DNA of 64,000 nt from NCBI GenBank assembly GCA_947179485.1, contig OX359246.1:55159632-55223631 (forward strand), written 5' to 3'. Origin of the DNA: Allacma fusca (Eukaryota > Arthropoda > Collembola > Symphypleona > Sminthuridae). The position numbers were made by a program, and so were the translations under genes. A model generated the notes under the pieces. It searched no databases and was not told where the DNA came from. It saw only the letters and a list, made by a program, of their open reading frames with translations. Of this stretch, positions 10,229-22,137 are shown one piece after another. How positions within the stretch are numbered: the stretch's first letter is position 1; every line of letters starts with the position of its first letter.

Positions 10229-11651
10229 CTAAACATCTTCTATTATACTTGGCATGTTGCGACCTCCGGCGTCCTGAATGTGTTCAAGTAACGAATCAGC
10301 TGGAGTTGGAATCACAGACAGATGCCTAGCGTACCCAAGATACCACATGATGCTTGCAACGTGCGCGCAACAACCAAGTATTCTTGCTCCGGCTTTACAT
10401 GTACAGTACCATCCTTTAATTTTATCGTCGCCTTGATCTGGGTTATCTCGTTCAGCATACCAAACCCAAGTGTCATACTTTTTGGTTTTTGTGTGACGGG
10501 AATATATACGACCGCGCAGTATTCCTTCTGTATTTAACTGTACTTGAATATTGTACTCCGTTTCACGCTTCATTTTATCGTGAACATAGCTTTTTGCTAG
10601 CTTTATTTGGTAAACTCCGAATGTTAAGTCTCTTAATTCGTCAATGTCTAATTTCGAAAACCCCGGCAGAAATTCCTTTGCATTCAGTTCAAACCAAGGA
10701 TTTTCTTTATTTTTGTCACCAAGTTTCTCAGTATTTATTTTTTCGAGAAGTTAATTAGGCTCCGCTAGTTTCTGCAAAATTTTGTCCGCCTGTTCTGGTG
10801 TAGCTGATAGCATATTTATTGTTTCGTGATATGCATTTATTAGTGCACATGCTATGCGGAAATAATCCGATACATGAATGATCTGACTTGCAGGGACTAC
10901 ATCACGAAACAATTTAAAAATAGACTTTATATGACCGTTACGCGATTCTTCGACCCATCGAGATTTCGTTACTAGTCTAGATTTATTCGCTTCCTCAACG
11001 GTGTGCTGCTTTATGTTTTGCTTAAGTAATCTGGCATTTTGGTTTTTAAACCGATGCCGTGAATAATGCTAAGAAATTTTCCTTGTTGAGGCTCGTTAAT
11101 ACTTTGAAATCGTCATCATTAAATACAGAATCCTCATCAAATCTCGTCGTGGCATACTCCCGTATCAAAGTTGGAATTCTATCAAACCATTGTTGTAGTT
11201 CGATGCTATCCAAGAACACTTTTCGTTCAACTGAAATTATTGAATTATAAAAAGCAGGGAGAATAAACCCATCGTCTCGCAAATGGACGCTGCAAACACG
11301 TGCGCTTTTTATAATAAATTTTCCGCTATCTCCATAAACTTTCACCCTGGCATCGAAAGACATTATAACCGCACCTTTCCTATTTCCGCATATAAAACAA
11401 GCCCTTTGACCTCTAGTGCATACTACTTTAAATTTCAGCATTCTTTTGTCACTGTCAGCCTGAATCATAGACATTGCTTGGTGATGACAATTTGCACATA
11501 ATTTGTCTGCTTCAGTTATTCCAATATCTAACTCCCCCTGTCTCCCTTCCCGAATCGCTTCCGCTGCAGCTCGCAAATCTTCACGTTCTTGACCTTCAAC
11601 AGGTCGTAGTAATTGAGGCATGAACTTAGTCCCACAGACATAACAACTCAA
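10229..11651 (-). pseudogene. DDE transposase remnant: N-terminal zinc-binding part and C-terminal SWIM part, core deleted
   Basis: The 5' piece (11651-11046, 201 residues) has paired CxxC-type motifs (CYVC, CANC, CFIC). It ends with VLTSLNKENFLALF, which resembles the segment just before the DDE core in DDE_Tnp_4-type transposases. The next in-frame protein (about 11060 to 10575, in another frame) reads TVEEANKS, RWVEESRNGHIK and SDYFRIACALINAY. These match the end of the catalytic domain, including the last acidic residue, and that frame also holds an internal TAA. The 3' piece (10573-10229) has a SWIM zinc finger, WYCTCKAGARILGCCAH. The first two catalytic residues and the intervening 200 or so residues are missing at the junction near 11046. 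The remnant cannot be active, but it identifies the transposon type. The family assignment is inference. Confidence 0.75.
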
Positions 11652-11853
11652 TTTGATTTTCCGGCGTTCCCAGAGGTTGCCTGATCCAGACGTTGAGGCG
11701 GCTTTCGGGTTTTCTGTGGAGCCAGAGAGGGGGCACCGCTGACCCCCTCCCCTCTAGCTCAGCCTCCGCCGGCCGAGGCACCGACGGATTGCCCCAAGAA
11801 GGGTGGGCTAGACCCTCCAGAGGCAAAGACACATGAGACTTGTACGACCTCAT
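11652..11853 (-). other. GC-rich block of unknown nature
   Basis: This block is markedly more GC-rich than its surroundings. It contains runs such as GGGGGCACCGCTGACCCCC and an open minus-strand frame of 75 residues that reaches into the transposase start. No domain is recognised. It may be the transposase promoter/leader or a separate insertion. Confidence 0.35.
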
Positions 11854-11958
11854 GGCCTCGCCCCCACCTTCTCATGATTTACTGTTTGGGCATGGGGTTT
11901 CAGCTTACGCCTAACGAGGGTGGTCTCCTTCCCATGCCACAGTCAATCAATCATTGAA
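11854..11958. repeat. Hairpin repeat, copy 2
   Basis: This direct copy of 10111-10215 is about 80-85 percent identical by eye. The core (11875-11949) is also 75 nt. Its inner arms are GGCATGGG/CCCATGCC, so the base difference from copy 1 is matched by a compensating change on the other arm. Confidence 0.7.
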
Positions 11959-13145
11959 GAAACAGGTGGCATTTTTATGATTTCGACAAGCATGTTGTCA
12001 TACTATTGTACAGTTCTGGGGCCTCTTTTATTCTGAAAACAGAGGTAGTGGTAGAAATAGAGTATGGTCGTTAAACTTAACAAAAAATTAGTAGAGGTAT
12101 GCAAATATATTAGCATAATCGAGGTAGAGGAACATAGTATGTTCGCATAAAATTAAGTGAGAAGAGGAGCTTTGTTTAGGATCCCAATTTCGATACCTAT
12201 AGTACGAGTAGAGGTAGAACCAGTGCTCTAAATTTTATTCACTTCTTGATTTTTCATAAAGTGAGTAAGTGGGTATTGCACTCCCTTCCGCGAGTATGAT
12301 CTTTAAAAAAATCTTTATTTTAGATTCTGACGAAAGCTTTAAATTTCACTTTTGATTTTTGCGTATAGCCGTTATTTGTAACAGTTCTTTAATAACTGCT
12401 AAATGTATAATAATGTAATACTAAAAGATATGTATATAATTACTATTCATACGATTTCCAAAGAACCGGGCAGTCCGGAGCTTTAAATAACGATGTTATG
12501 CGTTTTAGGATGCTCGGAAATGTACACAGCCATTAGGGTTTCCAATAATAATAACTGCGAAGATATGTATTTATATATACACATATTGTTTCATTCCCTT
12601 TATATTCGGGTAATTTTTTAGCTGTACTGATGGGTTACCGATCTTATTGTATTCAATAATACCTCAAAAGCTCTTAACGTGAAATTAGCAGAAATGGAAT
12701 TATAATTCAGATTCTTAATGACCATTTATAGCCACCAGTGACGACTATTGGATCTAACTTCATTACTGTTTGTATTACATTCTACTACTTTATTCTAAAA
12801 CACCATGAATTTCTCTTTAAACATTGCTTTTTTGGGTAGAGGCAGTAGTAGCTAGCAGAGTTAACACAAATTTAGAGAGTAAAATAGAGTTAGTGTAGCG
12901 CCAATAACTTTAACTTATAATTGAATAAAATAATTGCTAGCAAGTCAGCAAATCATAATAGCAGTAGAGCTCGTCTATTCTATCCAAAACCGCTGGTGGA
13001 GTAGTGTGATAGTGGCGGCACCCGTGGAAAATATATAAATAAATATAAGTACAATAGAATAGAGCTTGCTAAAATGCCCATCACTGCTGTTGTGAGGAAA
13101 TAAATTGATTTCACAAATTTTGTATATATATTTATATGAATATTT
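11959..13145. other. Transposon interior, partly AGAGGTAG-rich
   Basis: No gene is seen. Degenerate AGAGGTAG/TAGAGGTA units occur at about 12040-12240 and again around 12835-12985, with plain AT-rich DNA between them. These may be the two ends of another low-complexity non-autonomous element, but I could not define its termini. Confidence 0.35.
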
Positions 13146-16100
13146 ACGGGCAAATAGAATGATTTTTATGCACCAAATCCGGTATGGATGTAATATTGAC
13201 CTCCGACGTCACAGCTGGGTCATCGTGTCACCAAATGGAACCAAACTTGACAGGAAACTTATCTGGGCTTCAACTAAAAGTTCTAGTCTATTTGCGGGCA
13301 ATTCGAATGATTTTTAGGCACCAAATTCGGTATGAATAAGGTATTGACTTCGGATGCACAGCTAGGTCATCGTGTCACTAAATGGGACCAAACTTGACAG
13401 GCAACTTATGTGGGCTTAAACGAAAAGTTCTAGTCTATTTGCGGGCAATTCGAATGATTTTAGGGCACCAAATCCGCTATGGATAAGGTATTGACCTCGC
13501 AGGTCACATCTGGGTCATCGTGTCACTAAATGGAACCAAACTTGACAGGCAGCTTATTTGGGCTTAAACTAAAAGTTCTAGTCTATTTGCGGGCAATTCG
13601 AATGATTTTAAGGCACCAAATCCGGTATGGACAAGATATTGACCTCGGAGGTCACAGCTTGGTCATCGTGTCACTAAATGGAACCAAACTTGACAATCAG
13701 CTTATGTGGGCTTCAACTAAAAGTTCTAGTCTATTTGCGGGCAATTCGAATGATTTTAAGGCACCAAATCCGGTATGGACAAGATATTGACCTCGGAGGT
13801 CACAGCTTGGTCATTGTGTCACTAAATGGGACCAAACTTGACAGGCAACTTATGTGGGCTTAAACGAAAAGTTCTAGTCTATTTGCGGGCAATTCGAATG
13901 ATTTTAGGGCACCAAATCCGGTATGGACAAGATATTGACCTCGCAGGTCACATCTGGGTCATCGTGTCACTAAATGGAACCAAACTTGACAGGCAGCTTA
14001 TTTGGGCTTAAACTAAAAGTTCTAGTCTATTTGCGGGCAATTCGAATGATTTTAAGGCACCAAATCCGGTATGGACAAGATATTGACCTCGGAGGTCACA
14101 GCTTGGTCATCGTGTCACTAAATGGAACCAAACTTGACAATCAGCTTATGTGGGCTTCAACTAAAAGTTCTAGTCTATTTGCGGGCAATTCGAATGATTT
14201 TAAGGCACCAAATCCGGTATGGACAAGATATTGACCTCGGAGGTCACAGCTTGGTCATTGTGTCACTAAATGGAACCAAACTTGACAAGCAGCTTATGTG
14301 GGCTTAAACTAAAAGCTCTAGTCTATTTGCGGGCAATTCAAATGATTTGTAGACACCAAATTCGGTATGGATAAGGTATTGACCTCGGAGGTCACAGCTA
14401 GGTCATCGTGTCACTAAATGGGACCAAACTTGACAGGCAACTTATGTGGGCTTAAACGAAAAGTTCTAGTCTATTTGCGGGCAATTCGAATGATTTTAGG
14501 GCACCAGATCCGGTATGGACAAGATATTGACCTCGGAGGTCACAGCTTGGTCATCGTGTCACTAAATGGAACCAAACTTGACAATCAGCTTATGTGGGCT
14601 TCAACTAAAAGTTCTAGTCTATTTGCGGGCAATTCGAATGATTTTAAGGCACCAAATCCGGTATGGACAAGATATTGACCTCGGAGGTCACAGCTTGGTC
14701 ATTGTGTCACTAAATGGGACCAAACTTGACAGGCAACTTATGTGGGCTTAAACGAAAAGTTCTAGTCTATTTGCGGGCAATTCGAATGATTTTAGGGCAC
14801 CAAATCCGGTATGGACAAGATATTGACCTCGCAGGTCACATCTGGGTCATCGTGTCACTAAATGGAACCAAACTTGACAGGCAGCTTATTTGGGCTTAAA
14901 CTAAAAGTTCTAGTCTATTTGCGGGCAATTCGAATGATTTTAAGGCACCAAATCCGGTATGGACAAGATATTGACCTCGGAGGTCACAGCTTGGTCATCG
15001 TGTCACTAAATGGAACCAAACTTGACAATCAGCTTATGTGGGCTTCAACTAAAAGTTCTAGTCTATTTGCGGGCAATTCGAATGATTTTAAGGCACCAAA
15101 TCCGGTATGGACAAGATATTGACCTCGGAGGTCACAGCTTGGTCATTGTGTCACTAAATGGAACCAAACTTGACAAGCAGCTTATGTGGGCTTAAACTAA
15201 AAGTTCTAGTCTATTTGCGGGCAATTCAAATGATTTGTAGACACCAAATTCGGTATGGATAAGGTATTGACCTCGGAGGTCACAGCTAGGTCATCGTGTC
15301 ACTAAATGGGACCAAACTTGACAGGCAACTTATGTGGGCTTAAACGAAAAGTTCTAGTCTATTTGCGGGCAATTCGAATGATTTTAGGGCACCAGATCCG
15401 GTATGGACAAGATATTGACCTCGGAGGTCACAGCTTGGTCATCGTGTCACTAAATGGAACCAAACTTGACAATCAGCTTATGTGGGCTTAAACGAAAAGT
15501 TCTAGTCTATTTGCGGGCAATTCGAATGATTTTAAGGCACCAAATCCGGTATGGACAAGATATTGACCTCGGAGGTCACAGCTTGGTCATTGTGTCACTA
15601 AATGGGACCAAACTTGACAGGCAACTTATGTGGGCTTAAACGAAAAGTTCTAGTCTATTTGCGGGCAATTCGAATGATTTTAGGGCACCAAATCCGGTAT
15701 GGACAAGATATTGACCTCGGAGGTCACAGCTTGGTCATTGTGTCACTAAATGGGACCAAACTTGACAGGCAACTTATGTGGGCTTAAACGAAAAGTTCTA
15801 GTCTATTTGCGGGCAATTCGAATGATTTTAGGGCACCAAATCCGGTATGGACAAGATATTGACCTCGCAGGTCACATCTGGGTCATCTTGTCACTAAATG
15901 GAACCAAACTTGACAGGCAGCTTATTTGGGCTTAAACTAAAAGTTCTAGTCTATTTGCGGGCAATTTGAATGATTTTAAGGCACCAAATCCGGTATGGAC
16001 AAGATATTGACCTCGGAGGTCACAGCTTGGTCATCGTGTCACTAAATGGAACCAAACTTGACAATCAGCTTATGTGGGCTTCAACTAAAAGTTCTAGTCT

Positions 16101-19100
16101 ATTTGCGGGCAATTCGAATGATTTTAAGGCACCAAATCCGGTATGGACAAGATATTGACCTCGGAGGTCACAGCTTGGTCATTGTGTCACTAAATGGAAC
16201 CAAACTTGACAAGCAGCTTATGTGGGCTTAAACTAAAAGTTCTAGTCTATTTGCGGGCAATTCAAATGATTTGTAGACACCAAATTCGGTATGGATAAGG
16301 TATTGACCTCGGAGGTCACAGCTAGGTCATCGTGTCACTAAATGGGACCAAACTTGACAGGCAACTTATGTGGGCTTAAACGAAAAGTTCTAGTCTATTT
16401 GCGGGCAATTCGAATGATTTTAGGGCACCAGATCCGGTATGGACAAGATATTGACCTCGGAGGTCACAGCTTGGTCATCGTGTCACTAAATGGAACCAAA
16501 CTTGACAATCAGCTTATGTGGGCTTCAACTAAAAGTTCTAGTCTATTTGCGGGCAATTCGAATGATTTTAAGGCACCAAATCCGGTATGGACAAGATATT
16601 GACCTCGGAGGTCACAGCTTGGTCATTGTGTCACTAAATGGGACCAAACTTGACAGGCAACTTATGTGGGCTTAAACGAAAAGTTCTAGTCTATTTGCGG
16701 GCAATTCGAATGATTTTAGGGCACCAAATCCGGTATGGACAAGATATTGACCTCGCAGGTCACATCTGGGTCATCGTGTCACTAAATGGAACCAAACTTG
16801 ACAGGCAGCTTATTTGGGCTTAAACTAAAAGTTCTAGTCTATTTGCGGGCAATTCGAATGATTTTAAGGCACCAAATCCGGTATGGACAAGATATTGACC
16901 TCGGAGGTCACAGCTTGGTCATCGTGTCACTAAATGGAACCAAACTTGACAATCAGCTTATGTGGGCTTCAACTAAAAGTTCTAGTCTATTTGCGGGCAA
17001 TTCGAATGATTTTAAGGCACCAAATCCGGTATGGACAAGATATTGACCTCGGAGGTCACAGCTTGGTCATTGTGTCACTAAATGGAACCAAACTTGACAA
17101 GCAGCTTATGTGGGCTTAAACTAAAAGTTCTAGTCTATTTGCGGGCAATTCAAATGATTTGTAGACACCAAATTCGGTATGGATAAGGTATTGACCTCGG
17201 AGGTCACAGCTAGGTCATCGTGTCACTAAATGGGACCAAACTTGACAGGCAACTTATGTGGGCTTAAACGAAAAGTTCTAGTCTATTTGCGGGCAATTCG
17301 AATGATTTTAGGGCACCAGATCCGGTATGGACAAGATATTGACCTCGGAGGTCACAGCTTGGTCATCGTGTCACTAAATGGAACCAAAGTTGACAATCAG
17401 CTTATGTGGGCTTAAACGAAAAGTTCTAGTCTATTTGCGGGCAATTCGAATGATTTTAAGGCACCAAATCCGGTATGGACAAGATATTGACCTCGGAGGT
17501 CACAGCTTGGTCATTGTGTCACTAAATGGGACCAAACTTGACAGGCAACTTATGTGGGCTTAAACGAAAAGTTCTAGTCTATTTGCGGGCAATTCGAATG
17601 ATTTTAGGGCACCAAATCCGGTATGGACAAGATATTGACCTCGGAGGTCACAGCTTGGTCATTGTGTCACTAAATGGGACCAAACTTGACAGGCAACTTA
17701 TGTGGGCTTAAACGAAAAGTTCTAGTCTATTTGCGGGCAATTCGAATGATTTTAGGGCACCAAATCCGGTATGGACAAGATATTGACCTCGCAGGTCACA
17801 TCTGGGTCATCTTGTCACTAAATGGAACCAAACTTGACAGGCAGCTTATTTGGGCTTAAACTAAAAGTTCTAGTCTATTTGCGGGCAATTTGAATGATTT
17901 TAAGGCACCAAATCCGGTATGGACAAGATATTGACCTCGGAGGTCACAGCTTGGTCATCGAGTCACTAAATGGAACCAAACTTGACAATCAGCTTATGTG
18001 GGCTTCAACTAAAAGTTCTAGTCTATTTGCGGGCAATTCGAATGATTTGTAGACACCAAATCCGGTATGGACAAGATATTGACCTCGGAGGTCACAGCTT
18101 GGTCATTGTGTCACTAAATGGAACCAAACTTGACAAGCAGCTTATGTGGGCTTAAACTAAAAGTTCTAGTCTATTTGCGGGCAATTCAAATGATTTGTAG
18201 ACACCAAATTCGGTATGGATAAGGTATTGACCTCGGAGGTCACAGCTAGGTCATCGTGTCACTAAATGGGACCAAACTTGACAGGCAACTTATGTGGGCT
18301 TAAACGAAAAGTTCTAGTCTATTTGCGGGCAATTCGAATGATTTTAGGGCACCAGATCCGGTATGGACAAGATATTGACCTCGGAGGTCACAGCTTGGTC
18401 ATCGTGTCACTAAATGGAACCAAACTTGACAATCAGCTTATGTGGGCTTCAACTAAAAGTTCTAGTCTATTTGCGGGCAATTCGAATGATTTTAAGGCAC
18501 CAAATCCGGTATGGACAAGATATTGACCTCGGAGGTCACAGCTTGGTCATTGTGTCACTAAATGGGACCAAACTTGACAGGCAACTTATGTGGGCTTAAA
18601 CGAAAAGTTCTAGTCTATTTGCGGGCAATTCGAATGATTTTAGGGCACCAAATCCGGTATGGACAAGATATTGACCTCGCAGGTCACATCTGGGTCATCG
18701 TGTCACTAAATGGAACCAAACTTGACAGGCAGCTTATTTGGGCTTAAACTAAAAGTTCTAGTCTATTTGCGGGCAATTCGAATGATTTTAAGGCACCAAA
18801 TCCGGTATGGACAAGATATTGACCTCGGAGGTCACAGCTTGGTCATCGTGTCACTAAATGGAACCAAACTTGACAATCAGCTTATGTGGGCTTCAACTAA
18901 AAGTTCTAGTCTATTTGCGGGCAATTCGAATGATTTTAAGGCACCAAATCCGGTATGGACAAGATATTGACCTCGGAGGTCACAGCTTGGTCATTGTGTC
19001 ACTAAATGGAACCAAACTTGACAAGCAGCTTATGTGGGCTTAAACTAAAAGTTCTAGTCTATTTGCGGGCAATTCAAATGATTTGTAGACACCAAATTCG

Positions 19101-20340
19101 GTATGGATAAGGTATTGACCTCGGAGGTCACAGCTAGGTCATCGTGTCACTAAATGGGACCAAACTTGACAGGCAACTTATGTGGGCTTAAACGAAAAGT
19201 TCTAGTCTATTTGCGGGCAATTCGAATGATTTTAGGGCACCAGATCCGGTATGGACAAGATATTGACCTCGGAGGTCACAGCTTGGTCATCGTGTCACTA
19301 AATGGAACCAAACTTGACGATCAGCTTATGTGGGCTTAAACGAAAAGTTCTAGTCTATTTGCGGGCAATTCGAATGATTTTAAGGCACCAAATCCGGTAT
19401 GGACAAGATATTGACCTCGGAGGTCACAGCTTGGTCATTGTGTCACTAAATGGGACCAAACTTGACAGGCAACTTATGTGGGCTTAAACGAAAAGTTCTA
19501 GTCTATTTGCGGGCAATTCGAATGATTTTAGGGCACCAAATCCGGTATGGACAAGATATTGACCTCGCAGGTCACATCTGGGTCATCGTGTCACTAAATG
19601 GAACCAAACTTGACAGGCAGCTTATTTGGGCTTAAACTAAAAGTTCTAGTCTATTTGCGGGCAATTCGAATGATTTTAAGGCACCAAATCCGGTATGGAC
19701 AAGATATTGACCTCGGAGGTCACAGCTTGGTCATCGTGTCACTAAATGGAACCAAACTTGACAATCAGCTTATGTGGGCTTCAACTAAAAGTTCTAGTCT
19801 ATTTGCGGGCAATTCGAATGATTTTAAGGCACCAAATCCGGTATGGACAAGATATTGACCTCGGAGGTCACAGCTTGGTCATTGTGTCACTAAATGGAAC
19901 CAAACTTGACAAGCAGCTTATGTGGGCTTAAACTAAAAGTTCTAGTCTATTTGCGGGCAATTCAAATGATTTGTAGACACCAAATTCGGTATGGATAAGG
20001 TATTGACCTCGGAGGTCACAGCTAGGTCATCGTGTCACTAAATGGGACCAAACTTGACAGGCAACTTATGTGGGCTTAAACGAAAAGTTCTAGTCTATTT
20101 GCGGGCAATTCGAATGATTTTAGGGCACCAGATCCGGTATGGACAAGATATTGACCTCGGAGGTCACAGATTGGTCATCGTGTCACTAAATGGAACCAAA
20201 CTTGACAGGCAGCTTATTTGGGCTTAAACGAAAAGTTCTAGTCTATTTGCGGGCAATTCGAATGATTTTAAGGCACCAAATCCGGTATGGACAAGATATT
20301 GACCTCGGAGGTCACAGCTTGGTCATCGTGTCACAAACTG
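13146..20340 (+). repeat. 148-bp satellite array, about 48 monomers, with 13-mer higher-order repeats
   Basis: Tandem monomers share TTTGCGGGCAATTCGAATGAT, CACCAAATCCGGTATGG, TGACCTCGGAGGTCACAG and AATGGAACCAAACTTGACA-type blocks every 148 bp. Distinct monomer variants recur at fixed spacing. The variant with CTCGCAGGTCACATCTGG and the MGPNLTG-type translation starts at 13826, 14714, 15750, 16638, 17674, 18562 and 19450. The intervals are 888, 1036, 888, 1036, 888 and 888 bp, which are 6 or 7 monomers. 14714-16637 and 16638-18561 are therefore two near-identical 1924-bp units. Because 148 is not divisible by 3, the many overlapping 61- and 86-codon frames in the array are by-products, not genes. 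Confidence 0.97.
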
Positions 20341-20767
20341 GAACCAAACTCGGCACACGTTGAATATATGTCTAATGAAAGCCCTAGTTCTAATCTGGGC
20401 CAGTTTCATCAGCGTTTAGAATATGAAACCGGTATCGACGTTCTTTGACGTTTTGAGGTCAGTATCTTGGAAAGTTGAGATCATATCTGGCTGAAATTTT
20501 TTTTACACGTTATTTAATTTTTATTCTTGCCATTTTTGAAGTTCTAAATGTTCTAATCGCTAATTTTCACGGTTTGAAATTTTTGGGACCCCTTGAGCCC
20601 CCCCTCATTTTTCGGTAACTTTAACCCGGGATATCTCCGAATCCTGCATTACGATTTCTTTGGGCCAATTATCAAAAATGATCTACTCTTCAAGGTGCAC
20701 CCTCCAGTAATTTTCTTATCGAGATCAAACAGGGGGCATATTCTCGTAAGGATTGTGCGGTGTCCTT
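20341..20767. repeat. Right terminal inverted repeat
   Basis: Reverse complement of 7754-8142 plus 2900-2929, ending GTGCGGTGTCCTT. The uninterrupted state here (GGGGGCATATTCTCGTAAGG) shows what the left arm looked like before the LINE inserted. Confidence 0.9.
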
Positions 20768-21516
20768 CATTATTTTTGGTATTTAAAATGTCTACATGAA
20801 ATTTCATTTTGGGCGTGATTGTGGAATTCTAGAAACTACAATACATTTTGACTTCCATGTTGCATATCGAATCTCAGTCAATATTATATCATTCAAGGAG
20901 GCTTAATTGCTTTAAACCCCAAATTTCTAAACCCCAGACGACATTTGGTAGGGGCATTTGAATGAACATGTTGTTTTAAAAATATGTCACCTTTCTTTGT
21001 CGAGAAGAAATCATCCGAGACTTGGTCTCCCTCAGGCTTTCTTTTTTTGTGTACAAAAATTTCATTCATAATTTCTGAGGGATATTTATTAAAAAAATGA
21101 GGTTTTAAAAATACCAAAACGAAGATGCTTTTACGGCTCTAAAAAGTGAAAAACTAGCATTTGATACGGGAGAAATTAGAGCAATAATGAACAAAACAAA
21201 TTAATTTACATACTTGCAGATTCATCAAAATATTACCAACCGTACAAAATTTAGCTGAATCCTATTCTCCACTTCTATTTTGTTACTATTCCTCGTTTGT
21301 GTTTATTTATTTATACTTCCTAAACCCTGTTTCCCTAAAAGTATATATTTTAGCTACAGTCTAAAATACATTTACTGTGTGTCTTAAGGTTAAAAGAGTA
21401 TTAACACTAAGCTATACGTTTTCAGAAACACTAAAAATAAGGACAGAAGTTTCCAACGTACGGGCATGATGGTATGTAAAACTCATCTACATATCTCAAT
21501 TCTCAACGTATCCAAA
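20768..21516. other. AT-rich spacer
   Basis: No gene is supported. A 74-residue open frame on the minus strand (20893-21117), rich in Lys and Phe, matches nothing I recognise and is probably chance. Confidence 0.4.
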
Positions 21517-21595
21517 TCGTCGTTGAAGAGGCAAAATGATCTACATGCTGTACAAAATACATAGCATGTAGATCATTTTGCCTCTTCAACGACGA
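21517..21595. repeat. Perfect 33-bp inverted repeat with 13-nt loop
   Basis: Arm 21517-21549 (TCGTCGTTGAAGAGG...) is the exact reverse complement of 21563-21595, separated by GTACAAAATACAT. It lies directly beside the GGGTAC-rich tract. It could be a fold-back/MITE end, a hairpin precursor RNA or an assembly artefact. Confidence 0.85.
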
Positions 21596-21596
21596 A

Positions 21597-21848
21597 ATAC
21601 TCGGGTACAATGGTCGTGGGTACGAGTAAATGACCCCATTATACCCGTACCCGGTGGGTATATACCCATTTTGAAATCCTTGTACCCGTACTCATACCCG
21701 TATCCGTACCCGAAATTTTGAGCCGACCAAAGTGTACCCGGGTAGTATACGAAATTGATCGAGTACACAAAATCGGTACCCGGGTAGTACCCATACCCGT
21801 AGCCGTACCCGTTTACCCGAGTATTACCCATACCCGTGCCGAGCACTG
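21597..21848. mobile_element. GGGTACCC-rich low-complexity element
   Basis: The stretch is dense in TACCCGTACCC units. Its right end, GTGCCGAGCACTG, is similar to the GGAGCACTA end at 830 and fits a CAGTG-type hAT terminus in reverse. The left border is not resolved. The open minus-strand frame here, Gly/Tyr-repeat in character, is a product of the simple repeat. Confidence 0.45.
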
Positions 21849-21909
21849 ATGTAAATATAGTAGAATATGTTAACAAAGGTTTCGCATCGGATTGAATTGT
21901 TACTATAAA

Positions 21910-22128
21910 GCCGGGTTTTCATCGGGTTTTAAAACCGGGGTTCGGGTTGTAAAAAATTTTGGACACCGGGTTTTTAACAGGTTCGGGCTTCAAAAAATTT
22001 AAGGTGCATAAAACCGGCCGGGTTGAATGTCAAATATTTAGCCCGTTGGCGGGGCGGGTCGGGCTAATAGAGTATTTGTTCGGGTTTCTTCCGGGTTCGG
22101 GCCTGAAGTCAAGCCCGAATCCCACCTC
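21910..22128. mobile_element. GGTTCGGG-rich 219-bp element with 9-bp flanking duplication
   Basis: The body is made of CCGGGTT/GGTTCGGG units and ends AAGCCCGAATCCCACCTC. It is flanked by the direct repeat TACTATAAA (21901-21909 and 22129-22137), which fits a target-site duplication. Terminal inverted repeats are not clear. Confidence 0.5.
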
Positions 22129-22137
22129 TACTATAAA

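Larger units (their letters stand above)
2900..20767. mobile_element. Large DNA transposon with ~0.5-kb inverted repeats, satellite arrays and a defective transposase
   Basis: The left terminus AAGGACACCGCACAATCC (2900) and the sequence resuming at 7754 are the reverse complement of 20265-20767, nearly base for base over roughly 500 bp. The match then merges into arrays of a 148-bp satellite that face each other. A possible 2-bp CA target duplication flanks the element (2898-2899 and 20768-20769), but this is weak evidence. The only coding content is a core-deleted transposase at 10229-11651, so the copy is non-autonomous. The DDE-type C-terminus followed by a SWIM finger suggests an ISL2EU or PIF/Harbinger-like (DDE_Tnp_4) lineage, by inference. 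Without the nested retrotransposon the element is about 13 kb. Confidence 0.8.

Noticed and set aside
13105-20227. Dozens of overlapping 61- and 86-codon ORFs in the satellite array
   Set aside because: The 148-bp period is not a multiple of three, and the frames are identical by-products of the repeat, with no start context or domain.
13146-20340. CRISPR-like array
   Set aside because: The repeat is a contiguous 148-bp tandem satellite without unique spacers, in eukaryotic DNA.
21586-21876. Gly-Tyr-rich ORF that looks like a structural protein
   Set aside because: It is the translation of a GGGTAC simple repeat and has no signal peptide or conserved flank.
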